A stretch of 64,000 nt of DNA from Eurosta solidaginis (taxonomy: Eukaryota > Arthropoda > Insecta > Diptera > Tephritidae): the NCBI RefSeq assembly GCF_040869045.1, contig NC_090321.1, positions 78,029,183-78,093,182 on the forward strand, given 5' to 3'. Positions 22,338 through 31,342 of the stretch are shown piece after piece. Each line of letters opens with the position of its first letter. Positions within the stretch are counted from its first letter, which is position 1. The notes beneath the pieces were generated by a model. The model saw only the letters and a program-made list of their open reading frames with translations. It was not told the DNA's origin and ran no database searches. Both the position numbers and the translations under genes were made by a program.

Positions 22338-22858
22338 TGTAACGAATTTACTGAAATTCCTCTTATTTGCAACATTCTACTAACGGTCGAATCGCTAAAC
22401 TCTTGAATAAATAACTCCACTATTCAATAATGCAAAATGGCCTTTATTCAAGTACTTCACAAATAACACACGATCGACAGATAGCGTGCTTAAATCAAAC
22501 TGAATTGCTGATTCTCGGCTTTACCTCCTTTTATACTCTGTAATGTCTCGTTCGCATATTTCTAGGCGCTTCCATTTCTAGAATTTACTCGTTCACCAGC
22601 TATAACTACAGATGCGCGTGTATATGTGAGTGATACTTGCACAAATTATTGCATACTTTTGTGAGCATCTCAAATAAGATATATGCATGTGTTTGTGCGT
22701 TTACTCTCCGCTGCGTGTACGTACATATGTGTAGACATAATGATTGATTCGTTTATGTAAATACAAGTGACTGCTTGCTTTATTGTTGTTGTGGCTTTAT
22801 TTACTTAGCATCAGACTAGTGATGTGAGTATCACTTAGTGTCACTAATATTCATCACA
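22338..22858 (-). repeat. 5' LTR of the SAP-Gag gypsy element
   Basis: This 521-base LTR starts TGTAACGAATTTACTG and ends TTCATCACA on the plus strand. On the minus strand it is followed by AGGTGTCAGAAG, which differs at its first base from the TGGTGTCAGAAG of the copy at 36819. The latter is complementary to a tRNA 3' end of the Leu type, so this is the primer-binding site; the tRNA identity is from memory. Confidence 0.85.
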
Positions 22859-23087
22859 ATATGTTCATTTCTGTACATATACTAAGTCTGTACCTGGAAT
22901 ATGTATGTGAATATAAGCTGGAATACGTTTCCAGAAGAGAATTTAAACCAAGCTTCTCTTCCAATTTACGTTGCTTTTTTAATTTTTCCCATAAATTGGT
23001 AGGACTGGTCTTACATGCTTTACTCCGACTCCAATCCATATTTTCAAAGCAGATGAATTTTCACTGAGAAATTTTCCATTGCAGAAA

Positions 23088-23213
23088 TCACAGCCGAGGG
23101 GCGTCTCCGCTTAGAAAAAGTTTTCTAATTGAGAAAACTTGTTTCTATATTTTTGAAGTTGCTTTGCCCGGGGCTTGAAACCACAATTTTTGGAGGAGGT
23201 GGAGCACGCTACG
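23088..23213 (-). repeat. Reversed fragment of the tRNA-derived SINE
   Basis: On the minus strand this reads GTAGCGTGCTCCACC, then a diverged box B region, CCCCGGGCAAAGCAA and GCGGAGACGCCCCTCGGC, in the same order as the SINE at 46364-46695. Only the head and first part of the body remain. Confidence 0.7.
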
Positions 23214-24084
23214 TATATAGTATAGGGGAAATCGAAATTTGAAAAGTGAATGTATTTTTGAACACAATGTTTTTTTTCGAATAAACGTATTTAAATTTTG
23301 TTTGCTATTTTAACAAACATTGACTACTAGCAAATGTATTAGGTTTTTTTTTTTAATATTAATAGTTTCGCTGAAGTTTCACCTGATATCAGTGTACCTT
23401 ACAAACGAATGCTTTTTTGCGATTTTTCACACACGTATACAAATATATCAAACGCAGATTTCTATATATTTGTGTAGATCAGTGATCATCAAAATTGAAA
23501 CTGTGTCTTTGTTAATCATCGTAGTGGAAATGGTTTAGTTGTTGACAAAAGAGCAATGAGGTCGAACATATGCTCGCATGTTTGTTGACATTCAAAATAT
23601 AAATTGTAAATATGCCATACAAATATTATTTTGTTGCTTGATTCTAACGAAAAGTTTAAACAAAATACATTGTTAACATTAAACGATTAAAACATTCTGC
23701 GCTTTAGCGTTTGTTTGCAAAATATCTTATATGAAATGTGCAAATAAACTCCTCCGATGTTGTTACTCTGATTGTTCAGCGACGACTAAACGAAAGAGAA
23801 TAATAATATGTGTGGTGTAAGCGCGAATAATTATTCCACTAACTGGCGACCACTGGTATAGATTAATCATTGGAGGGAGCGAAGACATCGGCATTCGAAG
23901 GATACTGCGCGAGAGCATTCCAGCATTCCATGTCGGTCCATGAAAATGCTCTCTAACTCCATGATACATATGTCAGTCGGAACATAGGCAATTCCCCATC
24001 AAGTGTTGTTATCCTTAGAGGATATGGCCGTTGCCATATATATAGCTTATCTTATCAATTACAAGTTACGTTTTCTCGTTTTCT
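23214..24084. other. Spacer upstream of the third gene
   Basis: No gene is supported. The AT-rich sequence contains short unrecognised open frames only (23320-23538, 23763-23969). Confidence 0.3.
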
Positions 24085-24153
24085 TTTGATGATTTCTTAT
24101 TTGCATGTGACTATTCTCATTTCCATATGACTCTTTCGCATTTACGACTGTCT

Positions 24154-24345
24154 CAAGGCGAATTCAGTACCAGGTTTTGTTATCCCAACAGCTGATTGCT
24201 TCTTCTTGATTATTTTCCATACAACACCTGGTACAACAATATGTCAGTTAATCGAAATCAATGAACATTTTTTTTGACTTGACATTCTTCTGCACGGCGA
24301 ATAGGTTGAATTCGCTTTGTCATCACCTGCTATGAATTCGCCTTG
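24154..24345 (+). mobile_element. hAT-like MITE, copy 1 (192 bp)
   Basis: The element has perfect 12-base terminal inverted repeats (CAAGGCGAATTC and its complement) and an exact 8-base target duplication, GACTGTCT, at 24146-24153 and 24346-24353. It has no coding capacity. Eight-base duplications are the hallmark of the hAT superfamily, but the termini are not a recognised hAT consensus. Three further copies lie at 24419-24610, 43875-44051 and 55780-55984. Confidence 0.88.
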
Positions 24346-24418
24346 GACTGTCTATTGTCATTTGCAACTGACTATTCTCCTCAATTAAAAGTGACGTTTT
24401 CGAAATTTAATTTGACTG

Positions 24419-24610
24419 CAAGGCGAATTCATTACAGGTGGTGTTATCCCATCAGCTGATTGCTTCTTCTTGATAATTTTCCATACAACGCCTTGTACTG
24501 CAACATGTCAGTTAATCGAAATCAATGAAAATTTTCTTTTGACTTGACATTCTTCTGTACGGCGAATTGGTTGAATTCGCTTTGCCACCACCTAGTATGG
24601 ATTCGCCTTG
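24419..24610 (+). mobile_element. hAT-like MITE, copy 2 (192 bp)
   Basis: It is the same length and orientation as copy 1, starting CAAGGCGAATTC and ending GGATTCGCCTTG. The flanks share ATTTGACTG (24410-24418 and 24611-24619), nine bases, which fits an 8-base duplication plus one chance match. Internal sequence differs from copy 1 at many positions, so the two are not a recent tandem duplication. Confidence 0.87.
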
Positions 24611-25084
24611 ATTTGACTGTTTCTTATTTTCAAGTGACTATTATCATATCGAAGCGACGCTTTTGTATTTACCCTTGACTGTTCTCATTTCCATATGACG
24701 CTTTCGCTTTTACATCTAAAGCTTTCTCATTCACAACTGGAAGTTTTACAGATAGATAAAGGAAGACTGTTGTAAATTTTATTTATTTGGAAAAGACACT
24801 AAGAACTCGAGAACGCACTGTATATTTTGTATAATTTTTCATTCCAACTCAAATTTGTTTTTTCTCTACACCGAATTTCTACCAAAGAGGATAAATTAAT
24901 TTATCCTCTTTGCTTCTGTATGATTGATCTATCAAATAAACATTCGTTGTCAAAAACTATTTGCAGCAAATTAGTAAATAAGGGAAATTGTAAAATTTCA
25001 ATTTTAAATTTTTGTATAAATGTGCATAAAAATAAGCGAACAATTTTGTTTGATTCCACGAATTTTCATCAAACGAACAAAGCA

Positions 25085-26935
25085 ATGATCAAGTCAACGG
25101 TGCTGGTAAATTTTAAAGTAAATTTATTAGGGACGCATATTGCTCCCTACGAAGTTGTTGGTGTCATAGGAAATCAGCGCGCGCTTGGCGATTGGAATAT
25201 ACAATTGGCACCACTCTTAGAACGTTCCGCAGATGATTATAACGAATGGTCTGGATGCATTGAGCTTCCTACACAAAAATGGTTGCGCTATCGTTACTTC
25301 ATTGCCGCCCTAGACAAAGCGACGCAGCTAGTACAAGCGCGACGTTGGGAAATACAAGAGCGTGCACGCGAAGTACGACTGCTATCGAGGATAACGAAAT
25401 GCTCAGACAAATTTGGTTGTATTTGTTTGAATAAACCGAAAGTGCGTAGGGCGTGGTTAAACACCGGACATGTGGTGCTTTTCAAATTATTCTTCAATGC
25501 CTTGCAATTCACCGCCGATATACCTATGATGCCGGAAGAGGAGGTGCGTATTAAATTGGAGCCAGTCAATCCAGTATTAATGTTACCAATATTGCCATCA
25601 GCGCGCGCGTATGCGCAGTACTCTAATATGAACTACGGTGACAGTCAAATGAAGGCCCAACCTGATTTGGGTGTGATCTACAACAACAATACATTAATGT
25701 TTCAAGTGATGATGGTGGACAAGTCTATGGTGGGATATATGTTGAAATTAAATTTATCAAATGAGTCGACGGGTTGCGTACAACTTCTAGGACGGCAGTA
25801 TATACCGCCTGAGGCGTTGGACACAAGCGAGGGTCACTTGACAGTGAGCTTTGCTAGCAACTCGAATGGTTTGGAGATTGCGCAGTTGCATCTAAAATAT
25901 TTGGTTATCAATGCAATGCCTGATTGGCGCGTGAAGTTAAATACCACCTTTCTGCAATACTGGCCCAAACGCTGGAAAGGTATCGATATTGGACATCGTG
26001 GCATGGGACGCAGTTTTACTGACGTCAATGCCGCGCCCATTACTGAGAATACTTTACTATCGATGAATGAAGCTTTTAAAGCTGGCGCAGATATGGTTGA
26101 ATTTGATGTTATGCTAACCAGAGATATGGTACCAATAATCTTTCACGATTTCGAAATTCTTATAGCGAATGAAACATGCGAAAAGCCGTCTAGCAAAGAT
26201 GAGCTCTGCTCGAAACTAATCAAAGATTTTAGCTACGCAGAGTTACAGATTTTAACTACATATCGTGTCATAAATGATAAGTTGGTGGAGTATACGGCGG
26301 CAATTTATTGCGCTAACGATGATGAACGCTTGTTCCCAACGCTGAAGGAATTTTTCTTAAAAACCAGTCGTTATCTAGGTTGCAATATGGAGATCAAATG
26401 GCCACAAGCGTTTTATGAAGGTGGCGTAGAGAGTCGACAAACTATCGATAAGAATGAATATTTGGATGCGATATTACGTGTGGTAAAGGAAGTCAGTTGG
26501 GGTCGCGTTTGTTGTTTTAGTTCTTTCGATGCGGATGTCTGTATTATGTTGCGCTTTAAACAAAACATGTATCCCGTCTTTTTTACGGTCTCCGAAACTG
26601 TACCCGCCTATTTGGATCCGCGCACCCACTGTTTAGATCCGGCTGTAAATACAGCGCAAGCTTTTGATTTGAATGGCATTGTACCGGCGGCAAGTATATT
26701 TGAAAATCATCCAGATGCTGTGGAACTGATTAACCGTCAGAATAAATGGATTTTGTTGTGGGGTGAAGAATTGCGTGATCGCCTTTCCGTTAGTTGGTAT
26801 AAGAAACAGGGTGTACATGGCGTTATTTGTGATCGCATTGAAAATATTGTAGAGAGTGATAAGCGTTGCATATTCGAAAAAGATGTACGGTTACAAAGAC
26901 TCTTTGCACTGCAGCTAAGTTGTGGTTGTCGTTAA
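25085..26935 (+). CDS. Cytosolic GPCPD1-like glycerophosphodiester phosphodiesterase, third copy
   Basis: From the ATG at 25085 the product has 616 residues, matching the 619 of the second gene. CBM20 occupies about 18-110 (YEVVGVIGNQRALGDW, YRYFIAAL). The GDPD domain spans about 297-600, with HRG 304-306, EN 321-322, EFD 339-341, HD 354-355 and MEIKWP intact. It should cleave glycerophosphodiesters in the cytosol. The open frame actually begins at 24827, but the extra 86 residues have no counterpart in gene 2, are low in conserved features and overlap likely 5' untranslated sequence, so I prefer the internal ATG. An AATAAA lies at 27230-27235. Two MITEs and an old tandem repeat sit directly upstream and may affect its promoter. 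Confidence 0.92.
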   Translation: MIKSTVLVNFKVNLLGTHIAPYEVVGVIGNQRALGDWNIQLAPLLERSADDYNEWSGCIELPTQKWLRYRYFIAALDKATQLVQARRWEIQERAREVRLLSRITKCSDKFGCICLNKPKVRRAWLNTGHVVLFKLFFNALQFTADIPMMPEEEVRIKLEPVNPVLMLPILPSARAYAQYSNMNYGDSQMKAQPDLGVIYNNNTLMFQVMMVDKSMVGYMLKLNLSNESTGCVQLLGRQYIPPEALDTSEGHLTVSFASNSNGLEIAQLHLKYLVINAMPDWRVKLNTTFLQYWPKRWKGIDIGHRGMGRSFTDVNAAPITENTLLSMNEAFKAGADMVEFDVMLTRDMVPIIFHDFEILIANETCEKPSSKDELCSKLIKDFSYAELQILTTYRVINDKLVEYTAAIYCANDDERLFPTLKEFFLKTSRYLGCNMEIKWPQAFYEGGVESRQTIDKNEYLDAILRVVKEVSWGRVCCFSSFDADVCIMLRFKQNMYPVFFTVSETVPAYLDPRTHCLDPAVNTAQAFDLNGIVPAASIFENHPDAVELINRQNKWILLWGEELRDRLSVSWYKKQGVHGVICDRIENIVESDKRCIFEKDVRLQRLFALQLSCGCR

Positions 26936-27389
26936 CGATTGTATAGAAAGGTTCTATAAAGCCGAATACTGATGCACTGATGGTGAAAAAAAATTTGAGT
27001 TTATTTTAAAAATTTTTGTAGGAATTTATATTTATATATCTACTTGAAGACCCGGCAGACGGTGTTCTGTCCTAAATTTGGTCTATCTGCATAAATTTTA
27101 AAGCCCGCGGGCGTTATTTCCTCGGGCGTTCTTGCACTGCACCAGGTATTATCAATTCATGTCTTTATTTCGGCTTCGCATGCTTATTTGCCCATTTTGC
27201 CAGGTTGATGCAACTAAATCGAACATCACAATAAAAATTACTTTACTTTAAAGCTCTTATCAAGAGCAGCTACTTTGTTGTATGCGTGGACTAACTATCA
27301 AAGTACTAAAATGTACTAAACTGTGGATACTCGGCTGAAAACTGAAGACATAGCTTCCGCCAGAGGCGCTCCTATCGCATTTTCTTATT
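26936..27389. other. 3' flank of gene 3
   Basis: This is non-coding. It holds the likely 3' untranslated region of gene 3, with a candidate polyadenylation signal AATAAA at 27230-27235. No other feature is supported. Confidence 0.4.
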
Positions 27390-28370
27390 AGTCCCTCGCA
27401 AATTATCGAGAGTTGTTTCGCAAGCTTGTTAGAGGAATTGGTGTTAGAGTATTTGGCTCCACATTCCAATTGAAAATATGGTTGGTGTCATGTGGGGTCA
27501 CGTTACAAGCAGGGCATACATTAGGTATGTCGGGGTTGATTCGGAATAAGTAAGAGTCTAACCTATTAAAGTATGCAGATCGAAGTTGAGCTAGAGTGAC
27601 GCGAATTTCGGGGATATGTCCTGCTATAGCAGTCCGACGCCTTTTAGTGGATGTCCATATTGAGGACGCGTAGCATACAGGCGGCTGGACAATTGCTTAA
27701 TAAGTGGTTATGAGCGTTTCTGCATCCTTGTCCCAAGTGCTGCCGGCAAGAGAGTTAAGGATTTTTTTACAGCTCTTGAGTTTACATACAATTGTGGCTG
27801 CATGGTCGCCAAAATGTAGATCATGATCGAACGTCTCACGTAGTATTTTTGGATGTAGGACAGTAGGTAGCGCAATGCCATCGATCTTGTATGTGTTGTA
27901 ACTAAAGTCGCCGCGGATTTGGTCTTAGATTAGGATTAGGATTTAAAAATACTTAGAAGATGGTCGTTAATAATATCTAGTAGTGGGGATAGGACACCAC
28001 GTTGTAGCATCCATTGTATAATTCTTCTGTGTTTTGATTTTACGTTCCTGAACTGCACCGACCACACAGATCATTGTAGTCGACTTATTTAGACTGGGAG
28101 GAAAGTTGGACCCTTCCCTTCCCTTCGATATGAGTCTCCTACGCTGGTTTCCCGGGATTTAGTAGCGGGTGGTATCATTTTCCATTTTTGAGGGATGATG
28201 AAGGTGGACAGAGACAGGTTGAAGACGAGCGACAGATATTTTAATGCTTCATGGCTAAGGTTTTTAAGCATCGGTATGACAGTCCCGTCCGGGCCTCCTG
28301 CCTTAGATGGTTTAGCATAGTTGGGGACAGTTAACGATGTTGATTGCCGGATTAACATCTGGTACATTCC
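27390..28370 (-). mobile_element. Jockey-like LINE, rearranged, reverse transcriptase to 3' part
   Basis: On the minus strand the order is reverse transcriptase N-terminal part (about 28330-28089), then pieces of the later reverse transcriptase (about 28000-27700), then the C-terminal region that also appears at 1-712 (about 27600-27440, including the HD-NHIFNWN-like Cys/His remnant). Internal deletions and frame breaks are present throughout. The 3' tail is not readable, so the left border is approximate. Confidence 0.6.
28089..28367 (-). pseudogene. Reverse transcriptase N-terminal fragment of a LINE
   Basis: The frame contains SKAGGPDGTVIPMLKNLSHE then LVFNLSLSTFIIPQKWKM, the fingers region at the start of jockey-group reverse transcriptases (the motif around GPDG and P-x-x-WK). 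The catalytic YADD block is not in this frame. It is a decayed fragment. Confidence 0.72.
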
Positions 28371-28613
28371 CTATAGTAACATGGGAAACTCGGAACCAAA
28401 AATAATGGGATTTTCACCAGTGAGTGGCCCACTGATATCACTGATGTAGATGTTGGAATTTTCTAAATTCGCATTGTTCGACCGGCCAGGTATCCTTTGC
28501 GTTCCAGGACATTGTCCTTGGCAGATGTCAGTGTGTGATAAAAACGAAGAATACCGCATAGATATAGACGTAACTGGGAATGCTGCGAAAGTTCCCCCCG
28601 ATACTTATATCAT

Positions 28614-29056
28614 TGTAACGAATTCTAGGAAATTCCTGAAAATTATACACCTTCTGCTAACGTTCGAATCGCTGAACTGTCGAATAAATAACTCTAAGAT
28701 TCAGTATTGCAAAATGGTCTTTGTTAGACTACTTTGGGAGTAGTACTTCACAACTAGCGTGTTTAAATCAAACTGATTAGTTATTCCTCAGCTTGCGCTG
28801 CTTTTATACTCTCTGTTGCCTCGTTGGCTTATTTCTCCTAAGGTCAAGACTTTTCACGAAAATGGAACAGTTGTATCGCATACTTGGTTATTTAGCTATA
28901 TGCGCTTGTATGCGTGAGCAACAACTTCTGTTCTTAGCTGATTACTACATGTGTATGTGAGATATATCTTCGTTGCCTTGTACATAAGCGTGGCTGTTGC
29001 TATTTCTGTTGTTATGATTATTTACTAACAGCATAGTGATGCTAATATTCGCCACA
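28614..29056 (-). repeat. Solo LTR of a SAP-Gag gypsy subfamily
   Basis: The sequence starts TGTAACGAATTC and ends TTCGCCACA on the plus strand and shares the characteristic LTR blocks (GAATAAATAACTC, CTTTTATACTC, TGATGCTAATATTCGCC) with the LTRs at 19405 and 22338. It is closest to the plus-strand solo LTR at 46939-47479 (shared ACTTTGGGAGTAGTACTTCAC). No internal element sequence is attached. It was probably left by recombination between two LTRs. Confidence 0.78.
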
Positions 29057-30037
29057 CTATATAGCTGATGCAGCAGGTCAAACAGAGCAGTCGTTACAGA
29101 TATATACAAAACTAAATTTTTTTCAGGTATTACCAGGATGCCGATTTCTAGCATATAGGAAAATGATCTCAGCATGTACATAAATATTATGGAATACCAT
29201 TATCGTGTTTTCCTACCGAAGGATCTTAATATCGATTTTATCGCGCAAAAGTACCTGTAAAGAAAAATAGAGACAGCAGTTAATCAAATGTTGAAGCAAA
29301 TTTTTTTTTACAAGAATTTGGGTAAAACATATAAAAATAACAAAATTTCTTATAAGCAAGCTTTTTATAATTAAATATTAGTCTTGTAAGCTATTGAACC
29401 ATTGGCTAATGAGTCAGCCCTTTATCGACCACTATGTTCAAGATCTAACACCCGCCTCTCATCGCAGAACTGCACATGGATTATTATAGAAATTCGCGTT
29501 ATCCTATGAAATAAATCCTATAAAATAAAGTCGCTAAATATCGTTGTACGCCCATCACTTCACACATAATGCTTCAATTTTGAAACTTTTTTTTGCATTT
29601 TAAAGCCAAGCAACGTGAGATGGACATTTTTAATATAATTTGAAGTTATATATTATAGGGGCGTGCAAAATGTAGTAAACTATTATGAAATTTTTGTTTA
29701 TACAGCTATAAATTCAAAACGGATAGATCGATTTTAAAATTTCTTGTTTGAGGTAAGACTTTGAAATATTTACCTTAGTCCTGCATCAAAAAAAACTTGA
29801 TTTCTTTCTTATATGAGCAAAATTGATTAAGAAAGTAACATTTTATTCAAAAAATGCAGTACGTGTGTTTGTTCGTTGTAAATTGTACGCGCAAGTTTGG
29901 TTTGAGTGGGACATTCACCAAATTTTATTATGCCCCACACACATACATATGTTCATGTTGAATTAGACCGAATGATGAAAAAAGCCAGCATTCGCTAGCG
30001 TTATTTAACTTCGGGAGTACATTTACAGGTATGTATG
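29057..30037. other. AT-rich spacer, nothing recognised
   Basis: No gene, RNA or named repeat is supported. The sequence is AT-rich with several homopolymer runs. Confidence 0.35.
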
Positions 30038-30251
30038 TATATCAACATTCTAGTTGATATTTAAAAAATCTTTTATTTTGATTTTGTTTTTAAAAATTTA
30101 TATTTTGTTTATTTTTGAGTTTAGATATTTTCTAACTAATTAGAATTTTCTTTTTTTGAAGTTATTCAAAATTTTAAGTTAACATGAAAACTCAATTAAA
30201 ATTATTTTAAAAATTAAAGTAAAGAGTACAAAGTAGTTAACACTATATTTA
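30038..30251 (-). repeat. 3' LTR of the young gypsy element
   Basis: This 214-base direct repeat begins TATATCAACATTC and ends AACACTATATTTA on the plus strand. It differs from the 5' LTR copy at one position (ctagttg against caagttg). The polypurine tract lies just to its right. Confidence 0.88.
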
Positions 30252-30286
30252 CTCCCCCTCCAAGAAAATTTGAAACAAACAAATTA

Positions 30287-31342
30287 TTAATTAATATTAA
30301 ATGTAACCTTTTTTTGTTTTTTGTTGTTTAATGTATTTGTATTTAAATTAGTGTTAATAAGTATGTTTGCTGGTTTAAGTAAATCAATTGAAATATTTTT
30401 AATAGTATTATTGTATTGAATTGTAAATGTTTTATGTTTCTTAGATATAACTTTAAAAGGTCCTTCATAAGGTGATTCTAAATTAGATTTACGAAGAACT
30501 TTAACAAAAATATACTCACAATTTTCTAATTGTTTAGGAACGAAAACATTTTCTTTGTTATGATGAAAAACTTTAGAACGAACAAGTGAAAAATATTCTC
30601 TTATTTTATGAAGAGCGTCATTAGAAAAATCATGTTCTTTATTACTATTTGAAATAATTAATTCACCAGGTATTCTAAGTGTTTGGCCATAAACAAGTTC
30701 AGCAGATGAACATTTTAAATCTTCTTTAATAGAAGTTCGTAAACCAAGTAGAATGAATGGTAAAATGTCAGACCAATGAACCGAGTCGTTTGATGCTATA
30801 ATTGCTGCTTTTAAAGTTCGATGAAATCTCTCTATCATGCCATTTGCTTGGGGATGGTAAGGAGATGTATGAATTTTATGAGAACCTAAAAGTTTAGTTA
30901 ATTCTGTAAAAAATGTTGAGGTGAATTGTGAACCTTGATCTACTGTAATATTTAATGGTATACCAAATCGTGGTATATAATTTTGAATAAAAGTTTTTAC
31001 TATAGTATTTGTTGAAATATCTTTAAGCGGATAAGCTTCAGGCCAACGTGAAAATCTGTCAATAATTGTTAAAATATAACAATTTCCATTTGAAACTGGA
31101 AGAGGTCCAACAATATCCATATGAATATGTTCAAAACGGCCTGATGGTATTTGAATTTTTTGGATAGGAGATTTAGTATGTCTTGAAATTTTGGATTTTT
31201 GACAATTGATGCAAGATGAAGTCCAATCGTTAACCTCTTTACGCATGTTAGGCCAATAATATTTATTTTGAATTAATTTTCTAGTTGTTCTTATACTTGG
31301 ATGAGATAATGAGTGAATTTTTTCAAATATAATTCTTCTCAT
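30287..31342 (-). pseudogene. Integrase part of pol (after the in-frame stop)
   Basis: This is the integrase and C-terminal tail. The zinc-binding HHCC region reads H-SLSH...CINCQ (about residues 10-50). The DDE core has HMDIVGPL, TVDQGSQF and NGMIERFHR, so all three acidic residues are present. The tail contains the ESPYEGPFKVISKKHKTFTI block, an SH3-like fold. It lies in the same frame as the 5' part of pol and would be made only if the stop at 31658 were read through. Confidence 0.85.

Larger units (their letters stand above)
19405..22858 (-). mobile_element. Gypsy LTR element, SAP-Gag family, internally deleted
   Basis: Two LTRs in direct orientation (19405-19898 and 22338-22858, TGTAACGAA...TCACA) enclose minus-strand gag, protease and the two ends of pol. 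Reading inward from the 5' LTR at the right: a primer-binding region (22324-22335), an N-terminal SAP-domain frame, gag with a zinc knuckle, protease, the start of pol, then at once the C-terminal end of integrase. Reverse transcriptase, RNase H and the integrase core are gone. Flanks acat and atat give at best an imperfect target duplication. The element is non-autonomous. The same family is represented by 36335-38378 (5' half) and 57156-61377 (3' half). Confidence 0.85.
24085..24740. repeat. Degenerate tandem repeat of about 65 bp interrupted by two MITEs
   Basis: Units of the type ga(c/t)g-TTTCTTATTT-gtgacta-TTCTCATTTCCATATGAC-gctttcgcatttac recur at about 24085, 24146, 24410 and 24675 once the two MITE insertions are subtracted. 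The units are diverged, so the array is old. It ends about 340 bases upstream of the preferred start of gene 3. Confidence 0.5.
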
